Assembly (NCBI GenBank): GCA_947599905.1
Contig: CANQFR010000001.1
Span: 31,062 to 95,061, forward strand
DNA length: 64,000 nt
From: an uncultured Lachnospiraceae bacterium
GTDB lineage: Bacteria; Bacillota; Clostridia; Lachnospirales; Lachnospiraceae
Direction: 5' to 3'
Position numbers and translations under genes: made by a program. Each line of letters opens with the position of its first letter. Position 1 is the first letter of the stretch. The notes beneath the pieces are model-generated. The model saw nothing but the letters and a program-made list of their open reading frames with translations. It did not search any database and was not told the DNA's origin. Positions 30,853-42,100 of the stretch are shown piece after piece.

Positions 30853-31008
30853 AGTTTGTTCCTCCTTAAAGGTTAAAATTTGATAGGTTGATAGTTTGAC
30901 GCTGAATTTAAAGTCTACAGCTAGACCTTTGCCCTTCATTGGCGCACCATTTCCAACTTAGGGCTATGTAGACAGCCAATAGGCTGGACTACCCCATTTC
31001 ATAAATCT

Positions 31009-31037
31009 ATTATACCACACATTCTTAGCTAAGTCAA
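31009..31037 (-). promoter_or_regulatory. sigma70-type promoter
   Basis: Minus strand TTGACT-N17-TATAAT, TGG before the -10. Confidence 0.75.
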
Positions 31038-31043
31038 GCAATA

Positions 31044-32099
31044 TTAAGAAATATTTTTAAATTCTTTGATTCCACCAAGCAAAGTCATTACCTTTTGACT
31101 ACCCCTCGGAAACGCTACACCATAATGCCCGTCCACAAGCTTATAAACTTTCACTCCATTAAGCATTGATTTCTGCCTATCCTGCGCACCTTCCAGAAAA
31201 TCTTTCAAGACAGACGAACCATACATTACACAATAAGCATACTGCCTGTCAAAACCAATACAACGCCTTGGTATGCTGGAAAACTGAGCATCCAGCAAGC
31301 CATTAACCGACCTTAACGCATGGCGTGCCCTTGCATACCCGTAATCATACCCCTTACGCCTTTTGCCGTCCTTATACAGATAATGCTGCTTTAGCATATT
31401 CGGCAGTATATCTATAAAGGAAAACCAACCCTCACCGTAAGATTCGTACTTCGCAAGGCACTTCCTAACAACTTCATCCATATACTTCATTGCATTATTA
31501 TAACTCATGCTTGCCATTGCAGCTATGCCAGCCAAAGTATCATACTTACATGGAACATACCCCTTATTCAACACCCTGCACCAATCACCTGAGAACATCA
31601 AAACCTTTTCATCGTCCAAAGGGAAGCAATCTACCCACGTATTTGGATTCTCAAAATCAAACGAATAAAACAGGCTTGGGATGGCTTCCTCCTTACTGCG
31701 CCTATTGAACTTATCGGCAGAATCGAGAACCAAGGACAAAAGCTCTTGATTGCACTTGTTATCCTTCAATTCTTTAGACTTGATATTTATCACGGACAAC
31801 AAGCCATACCCCTGAAGCTCTTTTAATCGTTCCGCTCCACCATTCTCACGAACAAAATCCTTATACCTCCAATGATTAGTTCCATTCGACACAACGTCAT
31901 CGATAATTGCTGCATACACATGATTAAAAATATCATTTTTAAGCGAAGCATCGTCCATATCAAAAATAGTTCCAGATGCAACCAGCTCCCTCAGAACTGG
32001 CAGAGCAAGCTCCCTTGGAACTGACTTGCCAAACATGAACCTCGTATTCTTATAAATAAAAAACCTTTGATACAAACTCTCCGCCTTAAATGATTTCAT
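31044..32099 (-). CDS. hypothetical protein, paralogue of 208-1233
   Basis: YKDFVREN, FYSFDFENPNTWVDCFP, VLMFSGDW, HYGVAFP blocks shared. Confidence 0.75.
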   Translation of the reverse strand: MKSFKAESLYQRFFIYKNTRFMFGKSVPRELALPVLRELVASGTIFDMDDASLKNDIFNHVYAAIIDDVVSNGTNHWRYKDFVRENGGAERLKELQGYGLLSVINIKSKELKDNKCNQELLSLVLDSADKFNRRSKEEAIPSLFYSFDFENPNTWVDCFPLDDEKVLMFSGDWCRVLNKGYVPCKYDTLAGIAAMASMSYNNAMKYMDEVVRKCLAKYESYGEGWFSFIDILPNMLKQHYLYKDGKRRKGYDYGYARARHALRSVNGLLDAQFSSIPRRCIGFDRQYAYCVMYGSSVLKDFLEGAQDRQKSMLNGVKVYKLVDGHYGVAFPRGSQKVMTLLGGIKEFKNIS

Positions 32100-32968
32100 T
32101 ATACGCCAACCACCTTCCTTGCAATAACAACCGCATTCGTATACGCCTTGGTGCAGACATCAAGTATCTGCGAATCGTCAACTAACATGTTATTTGAATC
32201 AAACTGCAAACAATATTCGGCGACCTCACAGGAAACTACCCCTGAGTTGACCAGGTCTAGCACGTACTCCTCCATGCTCCTGTTCTCCATGGTCGTGAAT
32301 TTCGTCAAATCGTACCGATTCATGTAAATGAACTGCTCTGCACTCGTCTCCGTCGGGGTGGCTATGTACAAATAAACATAGTACGTGCCGTCCTTCTCCA
32401 GTATGTCCGTTATCTTACCGACCGTACATAACTGACAGAAGTGCTTTAATAACCTTGCACTACAATCATATACATCAAAATTCCTCTGCATATTACTAAG
32501 ATAATCTTTATACTGGCTCAGCACATGGCTGCCATTCTCCACATAATCATCTAGCTCACTCCAGCCATTCTCCTGTCGAAGCACGCCGAAATACCCCGAA
32601 ACTGCTTTGCTTATGTCTACAAGGCGGTCATTATCGTTCACAGCAACGCCGCCCTCAACACGCTCGCAGGCAACGAAACCCTCAGACGTGACAAGCTTCC
32701 CTGCCGCACTTACCTCACTGCCAAGAGCAGAGTATCTTATCCACAAACTCATACCTAACACGGCCACAAGAAACGATGCTGCTATCGCACCACCTATTAC
32801 AAGCGGAACCTTGAACGCCGCCAGCGGATTTCTCCTGAACTCAGCATTATCATCATACACCGAATTGAACTCAGACTCACAGGCTTTAAAATCCCAAGAA
32901 TCATCGTCAAAGATATCAACTTCTTCATCCAAACTTACATACACCGTAGGATTCATTGCCATAATCAT
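32099..32968 (-). CDS. single-TM membrane protein
   Basis: VPLVIGGAIAASFLVAVLGMSLWI segment. Confidence 0.65.
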   Translation of the reverse strand: MIMAMNPTVYVSLDEEVDIFDDDSWDFKACESEFNSVYDDNAEFRRNPLAAFKVPLVIGGAIAASFLVAVLGMSLWIRYSALGSEVSAAGKLVTSEGFVACERVEGGVAVNDNDRLVDISKAVSGYFGVLRQENGWSELDDYVENGSHVLSQYKDYLSNMQRNFDVYDCSARLLKHFCQLCTVGKITDILEKDGTYYVYLYIATPTETSAEQFIYMNRYDLTKFTTMENRSMEEYVLDLVNSGVVSCEVAEYCLQFDSNNMLVDDSQILDVCTKAYTNAVVIARKVVGV

Positions 32969-33600
32969 ACACCTGCCTTATACCCAGGTTTGTCAACCGT
33001 ATACTTTCTCGAATCTCTCGTCACCTTGCTCGAAATCCAAACAGTGTCGCCGTCCACACAGAGGAACGGGGATTTGTCCATAAAGCCAAGCGAGCCATCC
33101 AGAACACGTTCCACATTTGGAACTATGGTCACATCAACGCCATTATCGTTCATAAAATCACTCAACTGGCACATGGAACAACAAAGAAGCCAAGTATCCA
33201 TTGATACCCCGTGCTTCTTTGCCTCTTCGTGGAACCTCGGAAGCTCGTTACGTATGCCTACCACGCTGTCCACCTCAAGGTTAAAATTCCTCGGAATCAC
33301 AACGGTGTACCCGTTATCCCTTATCATCTTCACAAGAAAAGCCAAAGAATCGAATACGAAACGCTGCCTGTACACCGTATTCGCCCTTCCTGCATTCGTG
33401 AAACGCCTGATTTTATCCGTCTTCCCTACAAGACGGACATGGTCTTTATCAGACAAGTCGATGACCATTTTAGATATGCCCTTCAGATCATCCGACTCGG
33501 CATACCCCAATCGAAACGTGATTCCTACAACCTTTCCATAAGATGGCTCATGCCTGTACTCCATAAGGCCAGCATACGGTATGACAAACCTACACGCCAT
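32965..33600 (-). CDS. hypothetical protein
   Basis: 211 aa ORF; GGGGGTAAAGTTGTCATG at the start. Confidence 0.65.
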   Translation of the reverse strand: MACRFVIPYAGLMEYRHEPSYGKVVGITFRLGYAESDDLKGISKMVIDLSDKDHVRLVGKTDKIRRFTNAGRANTVYRQRFVFDSLAFLVKMIRDNGYTVVIPRNFNLEVDSVVGIRNELPRFHEEAKKHGVSMDTWLLCCSMCQLSDFMNDNGVDVTIVPNVERVLDGSLGFMDKSPFLCVDGDTVWISSKVTRDSRKYTVDKPGYKAGV

Positions 33601-33607
33601 GACAACT

Positions 33608-33949
33608 TTACCCCCTTGGTGCTAAAACTATTTCATTTAAAAGGCAATGCCACATGGCATCGGCCTTTTTCTTCGCCTTAAGCAACTCTTCCTTGAAAAC
33701 AACTTCCTTAAACTCTTCCTGCGGCATCCCGTCCCACTTGGACACGTCCTCCAGCAACGCCGACTTCACGTCTGGAAGAAGGAAAACCAAATACCGCCAT
33801 GCCCCCTCGTCCTTTACCCCAAGGAACGAGCGCAACGCCTCCACATTCTCCGCATAATCTGAATTACGTAACTCAAGGCACTCCACACGCCCTCCACGGA
33901 CACACAGCCAATCGAAGCCGCCAAGCTTCAAATACACGCTACCAACCAA
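33608..33949 (-). CDS. hypothetical protein
   Basis: 113 aa ORF in operon context. Confidence 0.6.
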   Translation of the reverse strand: MVGSVYLKLGGFDWLCVRGGRVECLELRNSDYAENVEALRSFLGVKDEGAWRYLVFLLPDVKSALLEDVSKWDGMPQEEFKEVVFKEELLKAKKKADAMWHCLLNEIVLAPRG

Positions 33950-33971
33950 AATTCACACCTTACCCTTATAA

Positions 33972-34448
33972 CTAAAACGGCGACCTGCCTACGTCAATGT
34001 TTCCTACAATTTTATCTACCTCATGCGCAAAGAAAACCAAATCCTTACGCAAACCATCCTTATCCATCCAAGACTCCATTTGGAGATCCTCAAAATCGTG
34101 AACTGCCTTCTGGAGATCATTCTTGTAACTATGAACAAGGCCTCTCGCATTTGCCAAATACTCCTTATTAGAACTTTCAGCCTTGACCTTGTTTGCAACG
34201 GTCATTACCCCGTCATAACACTTCCTGGCCTCCTTGAAAGGCTTCGGCTCATAGCGAACCTCCTGCATATCTGCCGAACTCAATGCGCTCTCGCCACGCA
34301 GAATCCTGTCCGCATAATTCCTCAAAGATGAATACTGATCCTTCTCATCCTTCGTGCCAAGCCTCATCACTCCGTATAAGGAAGTGAGCCTTTTCTTAAG
34401 ATACTCGTAATTCGTTACCTCGTCAACAACAAGTTCTACCATGTCCAT
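33972..34448 (-). CDS. hypothetical protein
   Basis: 158 aa ORF. Confidence 0.6.
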   Translation of the reverse strand: MDMVELVVDEVTNYEYLKKRLTSLYGVMRLGTKDEKDQYSSLRNYADRILRGESALSSADMQEVRYEPKPFKEARKCYDGVMTVANKVKAESSNKEYLANARGLVHSYKNDLQKAVHDFEDLQMESWMDKDGLRKDLVFFAHEVDKIVGNIDVGRSPF

Positions 34449-34465
34449 TTCTTTTTTCCTCCGTT

Positions 34466-35344
34466 TTATAGATTAGTTTTAACTATGATTCTTCCCCCAA
34501 AGAAAACCAGAACCTGCTTCACATGGTACAACCTCACTTCAGACAAAAGACTGTCTTCCAAGTGCCTTGACCAGCCGTCCATTCCAATGTAGTCCGTTTT
34601 AAAAACGGGTCTTGCGGTTTTAATTCCAAGATAAGACGCATTCGAAAGCGTAAGACCTACATTTATTGCCACGTCCAAATCCGAACCAGCTTCCTTGTGC
34701 GTGATTCGGCTTAAGAAAGATACCCCTGAGTCCATTGTGATCAAAATCGGAATCCCTGGTGCTTCCGAAGCCAGTACCTCGAAAAGCCATTCAGCGTCCT
34801 CCTCACTGGAGAACTCCTGCACGAAACGCACAGTGCCAAGCACGTCCACCGAATGAACCGTTACGTTGGACACCTTACTTGCGCCAGACACCAGCTTGCG
34901 TGACAAATCCGCACCCTTCATGTTCAAATCCGAAAGTCCGAACCTCTCATACAAGTCCCCAGTCTCAAGCCCGTAGAACACATCCTCCGCCGTCCGTCCA
35001 AGCCCTGACACAAGCCTCCTGCACCACTCGTGTGAACCCCATCCATGGATAAGCTCCGCAAGAACCCTGCGCATTTCCTGCATGCCCTTGCGCTCCCAAG
35101 AACTGAACCGCTCATTCAGCCATGTGACAACCTCGTCCTCACGCTCCTTAAGGCCGTCGAAGCTTCCCTTCACACCAAGGGAATTAAACAACGCACAAAC
35201 CCCGCCGCCCTTATACAGCCGTACCCCCTTGTAAGCCGCATAGGAGCGCAAGAATATCGACTCACGCTTTCCTGAAGCGAAATTGTAACCTACATCCTTT
35301 GTTAAATAAAAACAGCCGCCCAAATCCAATATGTAATCCGCCAA
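34466..35344 (-). CDS. hypothetical protein
   Basis: 292 aa ORF. Confidence 0.6.
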   Translation of the reverse strand: MADYILDLGGCFYLTKDVGYNFASGKRESIFLRSYAAYKGVRLYKGGGVCALFNSLGVKGSFDGLKEREDEVVTWLNERFSSWERKGMQEMRRVLAELIHGWGSHEWCRRLVSGLGRTAEDVFYGLETGDLYERFGLSDLNMKGADLSRKLVSGASKVSNVTVHSVDVLGTVRFVQEFSSEEDAEWLFEVLASEAPGIPILITMDSGVSFLSRITHKEAGSDLDVAINVGLTLSNASYLGIKTARPVFKTDYIGMDGWSRHLEDSLLSEVRLYHVKQVLVFFGGRIIVKTNL

Positions 35345-35365
35345 ACCATCGTACCCGCCTTATTC

Positions 35366-36151
35366 TCATCTTCTGCTCTTCGGCTTCACAACGTGAAGAT
35401 ACGTCTGCCCATTCACAATCTCCCTGCCAAACACGCCGATTGCCTTCGCCTTGAGCTTTTCACAGGCTACATCTATTTCATTGCGGCAATGCGGAATGAA
35501 CACGAACAGCTCATTGTGCGCACTTGACCTTATGTAAAGCCCAATCCCGACCTGGACAAGCTCCCTCTGCATGAGCGCAGAAATCGCCTTGCCGTCATGG
35601 AACATCATCGCCACGTCACCGCCATTCCTCGCAAGCGTGACCTGACCCATGGAAATGCTGGAACGGTTTCCTGCGTGCTTCTCAATGACAGGATACCCCA
35701 TGATTCCCGACTCCGCAAGCACGGAATAAAAATCACTGGTGCGGCGAAACCATGTCCTGTCAAAAACCTTGTCGATATCCGTACCCCAAAGGTTCTCACA
35801 CACCACACGGAACATGTCCTCGTCCTGCACCGAAAGAACCATCACAGGATACAGCGTGGAGCAAGGCATATCCACGCCCTTCACCCACTCCTTCCAAGTC
35901 GCCGAAACAACACGCTCTGCAGACTCCCTCTGGGCGAACGACATCAGGTTCTCATCACGCCTTATCACCTCTTCCATGATTGCTGAAAAACGTGCTAAAT
36001 CTGGAAACCCGAAGCCTAACTCAGCAAGCTGGTTCGCCAAAGGAACAGCCGCATACTTGCCTCCCTTGTTAAAAGTCACGTTCAATACAAGCTTGCTACC
36101 CTTCCTCCCAAAGGAAACAAGGTACTTTCCGCACAAACTCTTACTCGCCAT
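35366..36151 (-). CDS. hypothetical protein, possible paralogue of 36171-37115
   Basis: Similar order of motifs, e.g. NQLAELG versus TQLKELG. Confidence 0.6.
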   Translation of the reverse strand: MASKSLCGKYLVSFGRKGSKLVLNVTFNKGGKYAAVPLANQLAELGFGFPDLARFSAIMEEVIRRDENLMSFAQRESAERVVSATWKEWVKGVDMPCSTLYPVMVLSVQDEDMFRVVCENLWGTDIDKVFDRTWFRRTSDFYSVLAESGIMGYPVIEKHAGNRSSISMGQVTLARNGGDVAMMFHDGKAISALMQRELVQVGIGLYIRSSAHNELFVFIPHCRNEIDVACEKLKAKAIGVFGREIVNGQTYLHVVKPKSRR

Positions 36152-36170
36152 TTAAAACGCCTGCCTTTCT

Positions 36171-37115
36171 TTATTCCCTTATCTGCAACACCATATTCCT
36201 TGTCTGGGCGGCCTTTAGGAAGTCCCTGCCAGTTCCGTAAACCGTCTGCGTTGAAAGCCCTCCCTTTCCAGTCATGGCTGCAAAGAAGCCGTCAAGGGAA
36301 GTGCTGAACACACGCCCGTCCACCATTATCCCATAAACGCACGCCCCTCCACCCGGAGTGTCCACTATCGACAGCTTGCTGGCGCCTGGATATAGGATCC
36401 TGAAAAGTTCCTTCGCCATGGAAGCGAGCGACTGTGGATTCAGCTTGTAAGACCTTAACTTTGCAATCACCACACACCGCTTCAAGTCGCCGCCTATGTT
36501 CATCGCAAGCACATGCCTGCACGCAAGGAACACATCATTATGCATGCACTTGTCAAACATGTCCATCGGCATTATAAAAACGTCCTTGCAAAACGCATGG
36601 CTTACGCACCCGTCCGACACCCACTCTGTCGAGCCGTCCAGCCTGGACGTATAATCCGTGACCGCAAGCCCTCCGCTACCCCTCGCTATTTGGTACAAGG
36701 CTTCACCATGCTTAAATACCGAACTCAGGTACACCGCATCCAGAACCTTTACGAAATACAACTCAATGAAACGTGAATATACCTGTGGATCTATTACTGA
36801 CAGCATCTCAAGTATGTTCGTGTCATGCCTCTCGACTATGTACATGGAAGCTGCGGTCATACAGCACTCCCTGAAATTACCACGCTTCTTCGCCTCAGAC
36901 CCGTTCAAATACTTCTCAGGGTCGTGAAGAATCGCACGCTTGAAATAATCGCAGAAATCACGTGTCACAGAAAGCTGACCCAATTCCTTTAGCTGCGTCA
37001 CAAAATGAACGCATATATCAGTGCCGCACTTATCCGTCACATACATCCTAAACAGATGGTCTTCCTGCGAAAACGAAAGCCTTACATACAAACCATCCTT
37101 TAACTTAGTTATCAT
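36171..37115 (-). CDS. hypothetical protein, possible paralogue of 35366-36151
   Basis: 314 aa ORF; GGGGGTAGTTTTATG at the start. Confidence 0.6.
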   Translation of the reverse strand: MITKLKDGLYVRLSFSQEDHLFRMYVTDKCGTDICVHFVTQLKELGQLSVTRDFCDYFKRAILHDPEKYLNGSEAKKRGNFRECCMTAASMYIVERHDTNILEMLSVIDPQVYSRFIELYFVKVLDAVYLSSVFKHGEALYQIARGSGGLAVTDYTSRLDGSTEWVSDGCVSHAFCKDVFIMPMDMFDKCMHNDVFLACRHVLAMNIGGDLKRCVVIAKLRSYKLNPQSLASMAKELFRILYPGASKLSIVDTPGGGACVYGIMVDGRVFSTSLDGFFAAMTGKGGLSTQTVYGTGRDFLKAAQTRNMVLQIRE

Positions 37116-37132
37116 AAAACTACCCCCATAAT

Positions 37133-37774
37133 CTAGAAAATCACAGCCCTTGAATCAAGATAAGCACCCATGAACTGAAGCATATTGCCTACACGCATGT
37201 AAACACCGTCCGACTTAAGCCAGTACCTGTAACAAATCTTCACGTTCTTTAATGTCACCATTCGGATAAGCACAAACGCACTGGCTTCAAAATCATAATA
37301 GATTGAGACTGCATCCTTTGTGGCAGGACTCGCCGCCTCGAACTGGTGCAACTTGCCTTTAAAATAAAGATACTTCGGACTTCCAAACAAAGAGCCACGA
37401 ACCTTATACAAAATGGTATCAGCCCTCGCCTTGCACTCAGCCACGCTATCCATGTAAAGGCACTTGACGTAAAACCCCTTGCCCTTAAGCCCCTTGAACA
37501 TATCAACAGGAACGAAATTGTTTAACGTATGCCCGTAAACGCAGCTTGACTGAACTGTGCCAAACTCAATCACAGAAACAACATACTGCACATCAGGCTC
37601 CTGCTTACAAAGCAAATGGTCTTTATTAAAGCGGACATCGACATCCTTAAAAAGGCCACCATTCAACTTGATTCTAAACTGCGACACATTCGCAGGATAC
37701 CCATCACCTGTCATGAACTTGGAACTTCCGTCATAAGAACCGACCAACGGAACAACGTACCTCTTATCATCCAT
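37133..37774 (-). CDS. hypothetical protein
   Basis: 213 aa ORF. Confidence 0.6.
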   Translation of the reverse strand: MDDKRYVVPLVGSYDGSSKFMTGDGYPANVSQFRIKLNGGLFKDVDVRFNKDHLLCKQEPDVQYVVSVIEFGTVQSSCVYGHTLNNFVPVDMFKGLKGKGFYVKCLYMDSVAECKARADTILYKVRGSLFGSPKYLYFKGKLHQFEAASPATKDAVSIYYDFEASAFVLIRMVTLKNVKICYRYWLKSDGVYMRVGNMLQFMGAYLDSRAVIF

Positions 37775-37790
37775 ACAACAAGCGCCCTCC

Positions 37791-38606
37791 TTATTCTAAT
37801 GAGAACGTCTCGACAGCCTCACGTGAATCTGCATACCCCAATAGGATATCTCTTACATCATCCTCATCGAACCATGTCACGAAATTATCCATATCCTTAC
37901 AATGCAGCTTCTCGCCGCCTATTTCCACCTCGCCGCCAATAAAACGCAGCATTGTTGACCCGTAAGGCACATGCCAATAGTTCTTATCGAACCTACTGAA
38001 AGCCCTCCGTCCAGTCCTATCATCATCAGGAATGCCAAGCACCTTCCTAAATAATTTAAGATACTCACACTTAATTTCAGAGACTGAAGAACCCATGGTC
38101 GCTATGGCTGGAAGCCCGATTGAGCGCAGGCTAAGGCAGTCGAAAATTCCCTCGACAAGTATTACAAAACCATTATACTCACGCCAAGACAACTCATAAG
38201 CCTGTGCAAAATTAAAAAATAAGCACTCCTTACTAAAGAACGGTGATGGCGTCGTCACATACCGCTTCTGATCGGGATAGTACCCAACAAAGGCGCAAAG
38301 GTTTCCACCATGATCTTCTATTGGAACTATATACCTCCCGTTCAAAAGAAAATTATCCTTATCAGACACAAGGCCAAGCTCCCTGCGCATGATTCCAAGC
38401 TCCTCGCCGGAATCTATCTGGCAAGTTCCAATATTCATCTCCTCGAACAAATCCCTGTGTGCCTTATCTGGATACCCCCTTAATTCACACAGGACTTTCA
38501 CATCATCCTCAGAATACCTTGACTTTATATTCCTGTACGCCGTCTCAAGTTCCTTAACGCACTGCCTGTAATATGGGAACACCTGTGACTGCGGAAACAT
38601 CGCCAT
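37791..38606 (-). CDS. DnaG-like primase / TOPRIM protein
   Basis: NGRYIVPIEDHGGNLCAFVGYYPDQKRYVTTPS, GFVILVEGIFDCLSLRSIGLPAIATMGSSVS, VLGIPDDDRTG. Confidence 0.75.
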   Translation of the reverse strand: MAMFPQSQVFPYYRQCVKELETAYRNIKSRYSEDDVKVLCELRGYPDKAHRDLFEEMNIGTCQIDSGEELGIMRRELGLVSDKDNFLLNGRYIVPIEDHGGNLCAFVGYYPDQKRYVTTPSPFFSKECLFFNFAQAYELSWREYNGFVILVEGIFDCLSLRSIGLPAIATMGSSVSEIKCEYLKLFRKVLGIPDDDRTGRRAFSRFDKNYWHVPYGSTMLRFIGGEVEIGGEKLHCKDMDNFVTWFDEDDVRDILLGYADSREAVETFSLE

Positions 38607-38628
38607 GAATGAACACCACCTTAAATCT

Positions 38629-39120
38629 CTATTTCATAACGAAAACTATGTACGAAAGGAAAACAATTAACGGAAGAACAAACAATACACACCTTCCTTT
38701 CGGATTCTTCACCGACAACAGAGTCAAAGCCTTTCCTCCCGGCCTCTTGTAATAAACCGGGGTCTCCCTCGGCGGTTCTGGGCACATTCCCGGATACATT
38801 ATTGTTCCTACAGCGAATGCCACATCCGGAAGCCTTACCTTCACCTCATACACATTTCCATTTACCTTGTACTGGTAAAAAGCAGTACGGCGCAATATCT
38901 GCCTTCCCCTCTTCACTTTCGTGACTGGCGTTACATGAGCCAGTACCCCCTTAGCTACATGACCCATATTCGACCAAAGCATTATCTTCCTTCTTCCACC
39001 GCTTAGTATAAACCCGGCAGAATAAAGAACGGCCTCCAGTATGAAAACAACAAGGGCAAGAACAAGGGCTACATAAAACCCTCCCTTAAGCCCAAGCGCA
39101 GCCTTCCATGTCCCAAACAC
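38629..39120 (-). CDS. two-TM membrane protein, DUF3592-like layout
   Basis: TM at both ends; GTG start after AAGGAGGG. Confidence 0.5.
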   Translation of the reverse strand: MFGTWKAALGLKGGFYVALVLALVVFILEAVLYSAGFILSGGRRKIMLWSNMGHVAKGVLAHVTPVTKVKRGRQILRRTAFYQYKVNGNVYEVKVRLPDVAFAVGTIMYPGMCPEPPRETPVYYKRPGGKALTLLSVKNPKGRCVLFVLPLIVFLSYIVFVMK

Positions 39121-39123
39121 ACG

Positions 39124-42100
39124 TTAGCCCTCCTTGCCACACAAATAATCGCCTATCGTAAGCACGTTAGCCCCTGCGACAATACCCCTCGCTATTGAGA
39201 TGGCTGAATTCCTATCCTGGCCTACGTTGCCAACAGCATACACCTTCTTAATTCCACGGGTGAACTCCGTGTAGAGCATATTCCTTGATAAAAACCCTGA
39301 AGCCCTTACCAATCCAACAGGGCAAACAACTATTGGATACTGGCTGCCCTGGAGTTTATGCACTGTTCCAGCATAAAACAGGTTGATTTTCGACAGGTCT
39401 TCCCCATACAATTCGTACCCGAAATTAAGCTGTGAATTCATCTGCCTCTGGCATCTGTAAAGGATATTGAAAGGCATATCCTGCATATAGTCGTAATACT
39501 CTACCACCACGAAATATGCGTTATCCTTACCGACCCAAGTTTCATCCTCACGCATATTATCAGGATAACTGAACCCAGCTGGAACTGAGCCTACCTCGTC
39601 CTCTATCTTCACATTCGTCGCATTCACTATTGCAACAATACGGCCTACATCGCCATTACATACCCCAAAACCGTACACCTTTTGGAACGTTTCATAATCC
39701 TCAGTGGTATACCACTGCATTGAATACATATTTGAATTATGAATTACCTTGTCGCCTATCAAGTACTTCTGATAGTCATCAAAGGACTTCACGGCGAACG
39801 TCTTGGAAAAACCTGTAGCCTTATTGAACATTGGCTGTAGAACCTTATTGAGCTGGATTGCACCCCAGTCATACTTCGCAGTACTGACAGGCGTTGCGAC
39901 CTGAATGTCGTCCGAGCCATACCCCTGCTTTATAAGCCCTGAAACGATTTCAGCAACCTTATGCTTCAAAACTTCCTCACTGCAAGGAACAAGCTCGAAA
40001 TCTCCGCCTGAGCGCAGCATCGCCCAGTCATCCTCGGAACTATGATTGTTTATCAAATCTGCATTCATCGTGATTTCAGAGCCGCTCGCCGCCCTCTTGC
40101 TTACCGCAAGGTACTGGCACGGCATGAACTTAAGCAGGTTCAGGAACGGCATGCCCTTCCCAATGGGCGAAAGCTGATGGACATCGCCGAACATATACAC
40201 CCTTGAGTTTGAATCAAGACGTTTCACCACCTTGTAGAGCAAATCGACCGTCACCATTGCCATTTCGTCGAAGATGTAATACTGCTGGCCAAGCCCGGCC
40301 TCATTCCTTTCCTCCGTGAACAGGCTCTCATCCGCAGTCCATACCCTGAACAACGAATGCATGGTCTTCACTGGCTTCTTCACTACCTCCTGCAACCTTT
40401 TCGCTGCCTTGCCAGTTGGGGCTGCAAACTTCACATCCCAATCAGGACAAAGCTTGCCGATGCAGTATACGAAACAGGCAGAAACGGTCGTCTTGCCACT
40501 TCCTGCGGAGCCTGCCACGCAACCAGAATTATGAACTAACAAATGCACACTCTTCCTCTGCTCAGGCTCTAGCTTAAAGCCTACAACCCCTTCATATTCA
40601 TCAATACAAACATCTATATCTGCGTCCTTAAGGCCGGACTCCTGCTTAGCCATTTTCAGGAAGAAGTCAAAAATCACAAGCTCCTTACGGAGCAATGACA
40701 CTGAAGTGACGTACCCGGCAAAAGTTACCCCAAGACCTACCTCTATGTACTTATCCAGCGCAGACCAAAGCTCCTTACCATACAAATACGCTGAATAAGT
40801 GCCATGAGTATCTTTCTTAAAATCAGACCAAGGATAATTGAACACCGTGTTCAGATAATGCAGGCAATTCTCCCTTACCGTATCCGAAACAAAAGTTCCC
40901 ATGGTGGTACACTTCTCATACTTCAACTTCGTGATTGAAACGCCTACCCCGTGCGCCTTGTTGTCCGCAAGAACGCACATGGTGTCATTTACCCCTGAAT
41001 CCATGACGTATGCGTTCAGCATCGCCACGCTCCGAAGCCCACCCTGCGCCTTGCCCATGCACTGAGCCACAATATCCACGTCCTGGAATGACAAATTTGA
41101 AATCACCTGGATCGCATAGGGGTCTGAATTGAGCAATTTACTAAGGCTTATTCCCTCTTTCAGACATAGATCACATACATCCGAAAGCGATACCCCTGTG
41201 ATAGCTGAAATCATTCCAGCGTAAAACTTCTCAGGGCTTCCAAACGCCACACGGCAAAACTGCATATACCGCATCGGAAGATTTACCTTCTCACCACGGA
41301 GCATATAACCAATGACTTCCTCAAAGTCATCTATCAGCATAAGACGTTCAGCCTCTCCAGAACCCTCGAAATTACCAAGGTACTTCTTAAGTAGAGTCCT
41401 CCCTGTCATGCACTTTCCAGTCGGCTTATTATGCATCGTTGAAAGCACCTTACCAGCCAGCTCCGCAATGCAAGGCTCAGGCTTGTCCAAGTCAAGTGCA
41501 TACCCCTCACGAAGCTGCTTCTTAAACGCCGCAAGCTTCGCCTCAGCACCATACAAAACTTTCTCAAGTTCCTCGTACCTCCTGGTATCCACTGAAACTT
41601 CACACCTTGATTCCTTCGTAAAAGGCTTAGCCGCCACAGGCCTCGTTGCGTCCGCAACCTCCTCATACTTTTCAACTGGAACTGTATACGGCAATGTCGC
41701 CGAACAACGCCTCAAAGACAGAAGCTGCGCACCCCTCGCAATCACACCACTCTTTAGGGCTTCCTCAAAGGCTTCCGACAACGGAGTGCCAGTACCCAAG
41801 TCTCCAGACCTAAGTACATCCGCATGATACGGCTCTATTGACCATATATCACCATTTTTACCGAACTTAAACAACGTCAAATAATTTGACTTCTGCTTCG
41901 TGCCACAGCGCAAAGTACCCATGACCCTTACGAAATCGCCTACCGAACAACCGTCCAGATACACGCACACCTGACCGTTCACAGCAACGTATGAATCACA
42001 CACACCGTTCATTCGAAGATATGCCTCGTCCTTGGAAAACCCAGCCGCAAGCACATCCAATGAAACAAAATCGCCGCCATTGCAGGACACATTCTGAAAC

